Source of the DNA: Chitinophagales bacterium
GTDB lineage: Bacteria > Bacteroidota > Bacteroidia > Chitinophagales > UBA2359
DNA: 64,000 bases
Direction: 5' to 3'
NCBI GenBank assembly: GCA_041392475.1
Contig: JAWKLZ010000003.1
Coordinates: 1,447,501-1,511,500, forward strand
In this document: in pieces, positions 24,992 through 33,295 of the stretch
Position numbering within the stretch: the first letter of the stretch is position 1
How the letters are laid out: the number at the start of each line of letters is the position of its first letter
Position numbers and translations under genes: made by a program
Notes under the pieces: generated by a model
The model's input: the letters and a program-made list of their open reading frames with translations, nothing else
Databases searched by the model: none
Told to the model about the DNA's origin: nothing

Positions 24992-27139
24992 CTATCGAAT
25001 TCCCAACGCCACATACACCGTATCTGCCTCCTCAAATACCCGTTTTTTATCCAAAGTCATGACCTTCAATCGCTGTTCTGCAAACATTTCCATCTGGTCA
25101 GTGTGATGCGGACGATTCGGTTTAGCCGAAGTACCATAGGCGTTGACACTCTCAATCTCGACCCCATTTTCACTGAATCGCACCAACTCGATGTACGATT
25201 CCCCCGCATAGCCCTTGTACTGCCCAGTCTCCTGTTTTTTGGAGTACATCGCCGCCAGCACATCGGGCGCACCACCGAGCGCAATATTCACCTCATCTCG
25301 AATATGCCTTTGCAGCGAACCCAAAGGTATTTGCAGCTTTTGGTAGTCCGCCAACAATTCCGTTTTAGCCTTTAGAACCGCAGCCGCACATTCTTCCTCG
25401 CTGACCACATTGCCAATGACAAACCTATCTGCCGCCTTTAGAGAATCCTTCAAATTGTTGTAAGACAAGATAAAAAGCGCAGCAGTCGTGTTTTCGATAT
25501 TGTTTTTTCTGTCCCATTGATTCAAAAGTCGGATGGCATCTGCAATATTGGGAAACTTTGCAGCGTCCAATTGAAGGAGGAGTTCGAGGTTTTGAATGGT
25601 CGGTTGAGTGAGTTTTGAAGGATATTGCTGGTCGTATTTGATGCGTTTGAAATCTTCATAGTTAAGGCTGTCATATTGTGTAATCAATTCCATGAATCGG
25701 CTCGAACGGTTGTTTTCGGCATGAGTCGCTTGGAAGCCCATGAGTTTATTCAAAGGCGTTTCTACAGGATTGCCGATGCTATCACTTGAAGAGAAAGGCG
25801 TATTGTTGGTGTTGAAGACATAGCCCGAAGCGGGATTCAAAACTTGTGGCAAACTATCAATAGGATAGTAATTTGTTTTCCAAAGTGTAGCAGAAGTATC
25901 GCCAGGTAATACTTCTTGCCAAGCATAGTTGGGGTTGCGGACGGGAATTCGACCATTGCTGATGTAGAAAATATTGTCTTCTCGGTCGGCATAAACGATG
26001 TTGGTACACGGGATTCCCTGCATCTCCAAAGCCTTTTTGAAGTCCGCAAAATTTTTCGCTTTGTTCATTCTGTACCATTGTTCGGCAGCACGAATGTCGA
26101 GATTGACCGTATATCGCCACGCAAAAAAGCCGTCATCGGTCTCAAAAGTCGGCCCGTATTTGCTTTGGTAAATGGTCTTTCGGATGGGAATTTTGATGAA
26201 TTTCCAAAGTTTGAGCCACGACCAATAATGTGTTGTTTCCAAGGTGAGCCATTCACCATCAAAGCGGTATTGAAGGTCATTGTCGGGGTTCATAGTTAGT
26301 TGATAGACATCCGAAAAGTCAGCATGATTGACCGTATGCGCCCAGCCCAAGTTTTCATTTGTGCCGTGAAAAATGTTCACACCACCAGGGAAAGTTCCGC
26401 CCAAAATGTTCATGCCCTCATTGCTCACCAAATGCGCTTCATACCAAGAGTACCAACCTTCAAGGGGTTGATGTGAATTGATGGCGAGATAGGTTTTGCC
26501 GTCTGTGGTTTTTTTGCGGCTGATGGCGATGGCGTTTGAGCCTTTAGGCCTCCCTTTTGTCCCCTCCAAAGGAAGGGATTTGATATCGTTTTTGATTTTG
26601 CCGCCCATAATTCGCTGCAAATCGTTGCCTGCACCCGAAATGTCCACCATGCCAAGCAAATAACCCATAATTACATCTTGTCCCCTCAACGGAAACAAAT
26701 CACTTAACAAAATTTCTTCGGGATGCAAAGCGGCATAAGCGTTTGCACCATCCACAAAAGATTGCAGCACGTTCCGAAAATCTGCCGCCAAGTCTTGCTC
26801 ATAGCGTTCTTCCACGATTTCACGCAAACCCATAAATTTCACGCCAAAATCCGCAACAATACCATCTTGTCCTTTCACTTCGCCCAACATTCCCTTGATG
26901 GCCAACATTTGTTCCTGCATCGTTTTGAAGTCGTCCTCACATTGTACCCATGCCAAACCATAAGCGACCTCCGCATCAGTTGGGGCAAATATATGCGGCA
27001 CGCCCCATTGGTCTCTGACGATTTTTATTTGTTCGAGTGGAATGCTCTCAGAAACAGGTTGATTGCAGGAAGTCATTCCTATTAGTAGCAAACAAAATAT
27101 GAAATTTGAAGTGGAATTAATCATAATAAATGTGTTCAA
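24992..27139 (-). CDS. Penicillin acylase-family lipoprotein (copy 1)
   Basis: A 715-residue Ntn-hydrolase precursor with a signal peptide and lipobox GMTSCNQ. Ser201 in GSNAIAIS is the expected autocatalytic and nucleophilic residue at the start of the beta subunit. Downstream features agree: NSHQPLEGWYSWYEAHL, GGTFPGGVNIFHGTNENLGWAHTVN, FNTNNTPFS. The family hydrolyses amide bonds of penicillins or acyl-homoserine lactones; substrate unknown. The spacer just before Ser201 (LPLEGTKGRP) is coded by a palindromic repeat. The 5' end is divergent from, and nearly touches, the arginine decarboxylase region. Confidence 0.85.
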   Translation of the reverse strand: MNTFIMINSTSNFIFCLLLIGMTSCNQPVSESIPLEQIKIVRDQWGVPHIFAPTDAEVAYGLAWVQCEDDFKTMQEQMLAIKGMLGEVKGQDGIVADFGVKFMGLREIVEERYEQDLAADFRNVLQSFVDGANAYAALHPEEILLSDLFPLRGQDVIMGYLLGMVDISGAGNDLQRIMGGKIKNDIKSLPLEGTKGRPKGSNAIAISRKKTTDGKTYLAINSHQPLEGWYSWYEAHLVSNEGMNILGGTFPGGVNIFHGTNENLGWAHTVNHADFSDVYQLTMNPDNDLQYRFDGEWLTLETTHYWSWLKLWKFIKIPIRKTIYQSKYGPTFETDDGFFAWRYTVNLDIRAAEQWYRMNKAKNFADFKKALEMQGIPCTNIVYADREDNIFYISNGRIPVRNPNYAWQEVLPGDTSATLWKTNYYPIDSLPQVLNPASGYVFNTNNTPFSSSDSIGNPVETPLNKLMGFQATHAENNRSSRFMELITQYDSLNYEDFKRIKYDQQYPSKLTQPTIQNLELLLQLDAAKFPNIADAIRLLNQWDRKNNIENTTAALFILSYNNLKDSLKAADRFVIGNVVSEEECAAAVLKAKTELLADYQKLQIPLGSLQRHIRDEVNIALGGAPDVLAAMYSKKQETGQYKGYAGESYIELVRFSENGVEIESVNAYGTSAKPNRPHHTDQMEMFAEQRLKVMTLDKKRVFEEADTVYVALGIR
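26548..26580. repeat. Palindromic element inside acylase copy 1
   Basis: The stretch includes TCCCTTTTGTCCCCTCCAAA and GGAAGGGAT, related to the CCCTCC/GGAGGG palindromes at 34019, 45460 and 46233. It is in frame and codes the residues just before the catalytic Ser. Confidence 0.55.
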
Positions 27140-27198
27140 TTCAAGTGGTTTTATGGATATTTGCGCCCCTTAATGTAGTAAAACTTAGAATATTTGCA

Positions 27199-28596
27199 AT
27201 GATAAATAGATATGCCGATTTAATTGACCAAACTTTCTACTTCCCACAAGATGGATTCAAAGTAGTAGATGGATACTTGTACTTCAATGATGTGCCATTG
27301 AAGGAACTCATAGATACCTATGGCACACCTTTTCGATTGACGTATTTGCCAAAGATTACCAGTCAGATACAGAAAGCCAAAGGCTTGTTCAACAAAGCTA
27401 TCGAAAAGCACAATTACCAAGGGAATTACCGCTATTGTTATTGCACCAAAAGTAGTCATTTTAAGCATGTCTTGGAAGAGGTGATGAAAAATGGTGTACA
27501 ATTGGAGACTTCTTCTGCCTTTGATATAGATTTGCTGCGAAAACTCTATATAGAAGGGAAGGTTCAAAAAAACACGATTATCGTTAACAATGGCTTCAAA
27601 AATGAGCGTTATTTGAGGAAAATCAGTGAATTAATAAACGATGGTTTTTATAATGTTGTGCCTGTCTGCGACAATGCCGAAGAATTGAATGCGTATGAGC
27701 AGATGGTCGAAAAATCTCCCTGCAATGTAGGGTTGAGAGTCGCAACAGAAGAAGAACCGAATTTTGAATTTTACACCTCTCGCTTGGGGATTCGACATTC
27801 AGAAGTGATTCCTTTCTATCAAAACAAAATCGCCAACAATCCCAAGTTTCGCTTGCGAATGTTGCACTTTTTTGTGGACAAAGGTATTCGAGACAACATG
27901 TACTATTGGGGGGAGTTCAAGCGAACATTGAAGCTTTATTGTGCTTTGCGAAAAGTTTGTCCTACTCTAAAAGCTATCAATATTGGTGGTGGTATGCCCA
28001 TCAAAAATTCTTTGGGATTTGAATACGATTACGAATACATGATTTCAGAAATTGTGTCACAAATCAAAGATGCTTGTGATGAAGAAAATATCCCTCATCC
28101 CGAGATTTTTACCGAATTTGGCAAATATACCGTTGGAGAAAGCGGAGCAGCGATTTTTTCGGTTTTAGGACAGAAACAACAAAATGATTCTGAACTTTGG
28201 TATATGATTGACAACTCGCTAATCAACACACTCCCAGATACTTGGGGAATTGGCGAACGCTTCATCTTATTGCCTATCAATAAGTGGAACAATGAATTTG
28301 GTCGGGTCAATATTGGCGGTTTGAGCTGCGACAATGCAGATTACTACAATTCAGAAGTGCATGTAGGTCAGGTATATATGCCTCGGTATAAAGGGACTGA
28401 CGAACAACTTTATTTGGGCTTTTTTCATACTGGAGCATATCAGGAAGCTTTGGGTGGTTATGGAGGCGTTCAGCATTGCTTGATTCCTTCTCCTCAGCAC
28501 ATCATTGCAGATTTAGATGAAAATGGCCAACTTCGACATTGGCAACATGCGCCACAGCAAACAGCGGAGGATATGCTAAGAATACTTGGATATTAA
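27199..28596 (+). CDS. speA: Arginine decarboxylase, PLP-dependent (SpeA-like)
   Basis: A 465-residue protein from ATG 27199 (MINRYADLIDQTF); an ATG at 27130 would add 23 residues unlike the family. It is a group IV alanine-racemase-fold decarboxylase. The PLP lysine is in YCYCTKSSHFKHVLEE, the phosphate-binding glycines in AINIGGGMPIKN, and the active-site Cys in GLSCDNADYY. HFFVDKGIRDNMYYWGEFK is typical of Bacteroidota arginine decarboxylases. The reaction is arginine to agmatine plus CO2, the first step to putrescine. A deoxyhypusine synthase-like gene and an agmatinase relic follow, which fits this role. Confidence 0.82.
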   Translation: MINRYADLIDQTFYFPQDGFKVVDGYLYFNDVPLKELIDTYGTPFRLTYLPKITSQIQKAKGLFNKAIEKHNYQGNYRYCYCTKSSHFKHVLEEVMKNGVQLETSSAFDIDLLRKLYIEGKVQKNTIIVNNGFKNERYLRKISELINDGFYNVVPVCDNAEELNAYEQMVEKSPCNVGLRVATEEEPNFEFYTSRLGIRHSEVIPFYQNKIANNPKFRLRMLHFFVDKGIRDNMYYWGEFKRTLKLYCALRKVCPTLKAINIGGGMPIKNSLGFEYDYEYMISEIVSQIKDACDEENIPHPEIFTEFGKYTVGESGAAIFSVLGQKQQNDSELWYMIDNSLINTLPDTWGIGERFILLPINKWNNEFGRVNIGGLSCDNADYYNSEVHVGQVYMPRYKGTDEQLYLGFFHTGAYQEALGGYGGVQHCLIPSPQHIIADLDENGQLRHWQHAPQQTAEDMLRILGY

Positions 28597-28757
28597 ATGA
28601 GGATTTAAGATAGACGGTATTTGATGTAGGATTTGTGGTTTTTTAATCTTGAAAATCTTAATTCACACATCATGTCATCATGTATCTTAAATCTGTGCAT
28701 TTTGCGACAAGTTTTAATTAATTTATCGAAGATTTACTTCAAAAACAACTTACTTCA

Positions 28758-29741
28758 ATGAAAAATACACAAAAAGGACCTGTTTCTCAGTTTATTGAAA
28801 ACCATTACCTTCACTTCAATGCTGCCGCACTCGTTGATGCTGCAAAAGGCTATCAAGCGCATTTGGACAAGGGCGGCAAAATGATGATTACGCTTGCAGG
28901 GGCGATGTCAACGGCTGAATTGGGTAAGTCTTTGGCAGAAATCATTCGTCAAGGAAAGGTTGACATCATCACCTGTACGGGGGCAAACTTGGAGGAAGAC
29001 ATCTTCAATTTGGTGGCGCATGATTTTTACAAGCGCATACCCAATTACCGAGATTTGAGTCCACAAGATGAGTGGGATTTACTTCAAAATCACTACAATC
29101 GTGTTACCGACACTTGCATTCCCGAAATGGAGGCAATGCGCCGAATTGAAGACTCGATGATGGAAATTTGGCTAAAAGCACACGAAGCAGGTGAAAGTTA
29201 TTTTCCACACGAATATTTTTACCAACTCATTCGCAGCGGCAAATTGGAGCAATACTACCAAATTGACACCAAAAATTCGTGGATGTTGGCGGCTTGTGAA
29301 AGGAACATTCCAATCGTTGTGCCAGGATGGGAAGATTCTACACTCGGCAATATGTTTGCAAGTCATTGTATCACACAGGAGATTACGCCAAACATTTTGA
29401 AGGGAGGGATTCAATACATGATTTGGTTGGCAGATTGGTATGAGCAGAATATGGGCGATACAGGGATTGGTTTTTTCCAAATTGGAGGAGGCATTGCAGG
29501 AGATTTTCCGATTTGTGTCGTGCCGATGTTGACCCAAGATTTGGAGAAAGATTATATCAAATGTTGGGGTTATTTCTGTCAAATTTCGGATTCTACAACG
29601 AGTTATGGCTCGTATTCTGGTGCTGTTCCCAACGAAAAAATCACTTGGGGCAAATTGACGGTCGATACGCCGAGTTATATCATTGAATCAGATGCGACGA
29701 TTGTTGCGCCCTTGATATTTGCTTGGTTGTTGAATTGGTAA
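28758..29741 (+). CDS. Deoxyhypusine synthase-like protein
   Basis: A 327-residue protein of the deoxyhypusine synthase family: MITLAGAMSTAELGKSL (NAD-binding), ITCTGANLEEDIF, and the active-site lysine segment GSYSGAVPNEKITWGKL. Bacterial homologues in polyamine loci are thought to act as homospermidine-type synthases or related aminobutyl transferases, because bacteria lack eIF5A; which product is made here cannot be told. It lies 161 bases after the arginine decarboxylase and directly before the agmatinase relic. Confidence 0.82.
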   Translation: MKNTQKGPVSQFIENHYLHFNAAALVDAAKGYQAHLDKGGKMMITLAGAMSTAELGKSLAEIIRQGKVDIITCTGANLEEDIFNLVAHDFYKRIPNYRDLSPQDEWDLLQNHYNRVTDTCIPEMEAMRRIEDSMMEIWLKAHEAGESYFPHEYFYQLIRSGKLEQYYQIDTKNSWMLAACERNIPIVVPGWEDSTLGNMFASHCITQEITPNILKGGIQYMIWLADWYEQNMGDTGIGFFQIGGGIAGDFPICVVPMLTQDLEKDYIKCWGYFCQISDSTTSYGSYSGAVPNEKITWGKLTVDTPSYIIESDATIVAPLIFAWLLNW

Positions 29742-29755
29742 AATTCATAAAAGCA

Positions 29756-29788
29756 AGATTACAAAAGTTTTCAAAACTTTTGTAATCT
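29756..29788. terminator. Perfect 16-bp palindrome after the DHS-like gene
   Basis: AGATTACAAAAGTTTT (29756-29771) and its exact complement (29773-29788) flank a single C. A shorter relative (ACAAAAGTTT TG AAACTTTTGT) stands upstream of susC at about 45099-45120. Confidence 0.55.
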
Positions 29789-29808
29789 ATTAAAAATACT
29801 TTTTTGCT

Positions 29809-30190
29809 TTGAATAAACAACAAAAAATCAATGCTTTCGATCCAAACGCCTACGCCTGTGCGAATGGGTGTTTGTTTGGTTTGCCCTTCGATTATGAAGA
29901 TGCAAAGGTGGTCTTATTGCCTGTGCCGTGGGAAGTGACGGTTTGAAGCCAATCTATGTCCAAATACGGGAACGCCTGTTGCAGGTGGTTTTGAATTGTA
30001 TGAGGTGTTTTATTTGCTGAAAAAATTGGTGCTTTCGGGACGGCAGATTATTGGTTTTGACTTGTGTGAGGTGTCGCTTGATTCGGAAAATGAAGGGAAT
30101 GAAGGGAATGAATGGGATGCGAATGTGGGGGCGAGGGTGTTGTATCGGTTGATTAATTGGGGTGGTATGCAAGAAGTAGAAGTTTTGTAA
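29809..30190 (+). pseudogene. speB: Agmatinase (SpeB) relic with internal deletion
   Basis: From TTG 29809 the frame gives a normal agmatinase N-terminus (NAFDPNAYACANGCLFGLPF, then VVLLPVPWEVTV) and then stops at TGA. After a frame change the C-terminus appears: NTGTPVAGGFELYEVFYLL, IIGFDLCEVS and EWDANVGARVLYRL. The central part with the manganese-binding Asp/His motifs is missing. The protein cannot hydrolyse agmatine. Position after speA and the DHS-like gene fits the ancestral polyamine operon. Confidence 0.85.
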
Positions 30191-30337
30191 GTGAATAAAA
30201 GAGGTACAGAAAATTATTATTTGAGGGCAGCTATCAAAAAAGCACTTCAGTACAAGTCAGCTTGTGAGCATGTTCAAAAGGCACTGGAATTGGGGATGTA
30301 TTTGGTGGAGAGTGAAATGGAGAGAATGTATAATTAA
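30191..30337 (+). CDS. Short ORF, 48 residues, unknown
   Basis: It begins with GTG immediately after the agmatinase relic stop and reads LRAAIKKALQYKSACEHVQK with an amphipathic helical look. It could be a real small protein or another relic fragment; no family is recognised. Confidence 0.3.
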   Translation: MNKRGTENYYLRAAIKKALQYKSACEHVQKALELGMYLVESEMERMYN

Positions 30338-30452
30338 AAATTTAAGTAAACCATTTCTTTTTAATTTTGTTTATATTATGGGTTAGAATTATTTTGTTAA
30401 TTTTACCCCAATCTTCCCTCAAACAATCATTCTTACCCTACAAAAATCATCA

Positions 30453-32192
30453 ATGAAAAACCTCTTGCGTTTAGACCTTTCCAACTTCAAAGGAGATTTA
30501 TTTGGCGGTTTGACCGCAGGTATTGTAGCCCTTCCATTGGCACTCGCATTTGGTGAGCAGACAGAATTGGGAGCCATTGCAGGATTGTATGGAGCAATTG
30601 CTATTGGCGTTTTAGCAGCCTTTTTTGGAGGCACACCCACACAAGTAAGTGGGCCAACTGCTCCTATGACCGTTGTTTCGGCTTTGATTATTGCAGATGC
30701 AGTGCAGTATATGGGAGGTGATTTGAGTCTTGCTTTTCCCATTATCATTGCTACTTTTGTCATTGCAGGGCTAATAGAAGCTTTGTTTGGCGTATTCAGG
30801 TTGGGGCGATACATTCGATTTTTTCCTTATCCCGTTGTATCGGGTTTTATGAGTGGTATTGGAGTCATCATCATCATCACCCAAATTTTTCCACTTTTCG
30901 GTGTATCTGCTCCTGTAGGTGGGTCACTGGGAACGATTCAATCCATTCACAAGATTCCCGAAATTGTCAATTACACCTCTGTCATAGTAGCTACTGTGAC
31001 GATATTGATTATCTATTTCTTTCCAAAAGTTACCAAAAAAATTCCCTCAGCGTTGATGGCATTGGTGGTGGTTTCGTTGGCAGCGTTCTTTATTGTGCCT
31101 GCGGGAGATATTTTCCGAATCAATTCAGCAGGTGCGATACCAACAGGTTTACCCGATTTACAGTTTGGCTTTTTGAAGGTATTCGGAGACTTTCAGCACA
31201 TGATGATTGTATTTGAGTATGCTTTTACTTTGGCAGCACTGGGAGCGATTGACTCTCTTTTGACTTCGGTAGTAGCGGATAATATGACCAAAACCAAACA
31301 CAATAGCGATCAGGAGTTGATAGGGCAGGGGATTGGCAATATAGGTGCAGCACTCATTGGAGGACTCCCTGGTGCAGGAGCTACAATGCGGACAGTCATC
31401 AATATCAATTCTGGTGGTAAAACAAGGTTGTCAGGTATAATGGCAGGTTTGTTTTTGTTGGCAATTTTGTTGGGCTTGGGAACTTTGGTGGGTTATATTC
31501 CAAATGCCGTATTGGCTGGGATTTTGATAACGGTAGGCATCGGAATCATTGATTACAAGGGAATCAAACACATTAGAAGTGTTCCAAAATCTGATGCTTT
31601 TGTGATGCTTGTGGTTTTATTTTTGACCGTTTTTGTCGACTTGTTAGTGGCAGTAGCGATTGGAATGGTGTTATCTTCGATTTTGTTTATGAAAAAAGTA
31701 TCCGAGGTGGTTGAAAATCAAACCTATTCTGCTCCTTTGAAAGAGTTTTCCCGAGAAGCAGCGTGGAATGATGAGGGCGATATCATTGACCGTCTTGGAG
31801 ATAAAGTGTATATCAAGCACTTAGAAGGACCATTATTTTTTGGCTTCATTGCAAGGTTTCAAGAAATGGTGAAAAATCTGCCCAATATCACCGTTGTAGT
31901 TATTCGTATGGGAAAGGTTCCTTACGTGGATCAATCGGGTTTGTATGCTATGGAAGAAGCTATAATGGAGCTATTTCAAAAGAATGTGGCTGTTGTATTT
32001 ACAGGCTTGGAAAAAGGCTCACAGCCTTATGATATGTTCAGGGCAATCAACTTAGTACCTGGCTTAGTAGATGAAAAATATTGTTTTGAAGATTTTCAAG
32101 CCTGTGCGGTTTGGTTAGAAGAGTATCTAAACAATCAAGAGATATTCTTAGATGATTTGGCAGGCAGACAATTGAAGGACGTAGAAAGATGA
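30453..32192 (+). CDS. SulP-family anion transporter with STAS domain
   Basis: A 579-residue protein with the SulP membrane core (GDLFGGLTAGIVALPLALAF, GGTPTQVSGPTAPMTVV, about 14 hydrophobic segments, LPGAGATMRTVININSGGKT) and a C-terminal STAS domain (about 440-560; VVIRMGKVPYVDQSGLYAME). Members move sulfate, bicarbonate or dicarboxylates across the inner membrane. No carbonic anhydrase or sulfur gene lies beside it, so the substrate is open. A strong terminator follows it. Confidence 0.9.
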   Translation: MKNLLRLDLSNFKGDLFGGLTAGIVALPLALAFGEQTELGAIAGLYGAIAIGVLAAFFGGTPTQVSGPTAPMTVVSALIIADAVQYMGGDLSLAFPIIIATFVIAGLIEALFGVFRLGRYIRFFPYPVVSGFMSGIGVIIIITQIFPLFGVSAPVGGSLGTIQSIHKIPEIVNYTSVIVATVTILIIYFFPKVTKKIPSALMALVVVSLAAFFIVPAGDIFRINSAGAIPTGLPDLQFGFLKVFGDFQHMMIVFEYAFTLAALGAIDSLLTSVVADNMTKTKHNSDQELIGQGIGNIGAALIGGLPGAGATMRTVININSGGKTRLSGIMAGLFLLAILLGLGTLVGYIPNAVLAGILITVGIGIIDYKGIKHIRSVPKSDAFVMLVVLFLTVFVDLLVAVAIGMVLSSILFMKKVSEVVENQTYSAPLKEFSREAAWNDEGDIIDRLGDKVYIKHLEGPLFFGFIARFQEMVKNLPNITVVVIRMGKVPYVDQSGLYAMEEAIMELFQKNVAVVFTGLEKGSQPYDMFRAINLVPGLVDEKYCFEDFQACAVWLEEYLNNQEIFLDDLAGRQLKDVER

Positions 32193-32221
32193 TATTCTCA
32201 TTGAATTAATTGTAGAACGAG

Positions 32222-32266
32222 AAAATGGTAGAATTGTAAATGTATGATTTACAATTCTACCATTTT
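32222..32266 (+). terminator. Intrinsic terminator after sulP-type gene
   Basis: A perfect 20-bp stem (32222-32241 with 32247-32266) with a five-base loop GTATG, ending in T-rich DNA. The A-rich left arm could make it work in both directions. Confidence 0.8.
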
Positions 32267-32355
32267 TCATTTTGCTACAAGCATAAATCTTATTTTGCCC
32301 TTTTAAACAATCCTTTTTATCTTGCCGTTTCTACAAGTTCACCAAAACTATAGGA

Positions 32356-33246
32356 ATGCTGACCTTCAAAAAAATAATAGACAAACTCTTTGGTCCCAAG
32401 TCAGAACTTATATTCACTTCAAAAATAGGAATCAAAGTATATCAACTCCATCTACATTCGCAATATTTGAAGCGAAATGTCTTGATAGATGTCTATTTAC
32501 CCCCACATTATTTTTTAGACGATGATGTGACCTACCCAACCTTGTACTTCAATGATGGTCAAGATATGGAGGCGGTCAATTTGGTGCATGTATTAGAAGA
32601 TTTATATGTATGGGAAGCTATGCAAAAGATAGTTGTAGTGGCTATTCATGCACAGAATCGAATGAAAGAATACGGAACCGCTGCCATTGCAGATTACAAA
32701 AATCGTGGAAACAAGGCTGCTGCCTATACCGATTTTATGCTCAAAGAACTGTTACCTTTTATCGAAATGCGGGGAAAATGTTCGGCTCATGCAATGGAAA
32801 AAGCCATTGCAGGTTTTTCATTGGGTGGTTTGTCTGCAATGGATATCGCTTGGCATCATCCCGATCAATTCAGCAAAATAGGTGTTTTTTCTGGTTCGTT
32901 TTGGTGGCATGAACACGACCTTCCAGACGCTGAAATCGATCAAGACCGAATCATGCACCGTTTGATACATCGTACCGAAAAAACGGGGGCACTCAAAATG
33001 TGGTTTCAAGCAGCAACTGAGGACGAAAAATCAGACCGCAACAACAACGGCATCATTGATGCGATTGACGACACCTTAGATTTGATTACCGCACTCGAAG
33101 AAAAGGGCTATAGAAAAGACGTGGACATTCGCTACGTAGAGGTAGAAGGAGGGAAGCACCATCCCAAAACTTGGGCTAAAGTATTGCCCGATTTCTTGAC
33201 ATGGATTTTTCCTGAAAAACGGTTATCTTTACTTGGAATGAAATAA
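32356..33246 (+). CDS. Esterase D-like alpha/beta hydrolase
   Basis: A 296-residue cytosolic protein (no signal) of the putative esterase family (enterochelin esterase / esterase D fold). The nucleophile elbow is GFSLGGLSAMD, and a C-terminal GGKHHPKTW supplies the catalytic His. A loop DRNNNGIIDAIDD resembles a calcium-binding EF-hand/dockerin loop, which is uncommon in the family. It lies 49 bases before penicillin acylase copy 2 on the same strand, so the two may be co-expressed. Confidence 0.78.
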   Translation: MLTFKKIIDKLFGPKSELIFTSKIGIKVYQLHLHSQYLKRNVLIDVYLPPHYFLDDDVTYPTLYFNDGQDMEAVNLVHVLEDLYVWEAMQKIVVVAIHAQNRMKEYGTAAIADYKNRGNKAAAYTDFMLKELLPFIEMRGKCSAHAMEKAIAGFSLGGLSAMDIAWHHPDQFSKIGVFSGSFWWHEHDLPDAEIDQDRIMHRLIHRTEKTGALKMWFQAATEDEKSDRNNNGIIDAIDDTLDLITALEEKGYRKDVDIRYVEVEGGKHHPKTWAKVLPDFLTWIFPEKRLSLLGMK

Positions 33247-33295
33247 GAGATTTTGCCTCTGGTTCAAAGAAAACCAAACTAAAACCACCTCTAAT

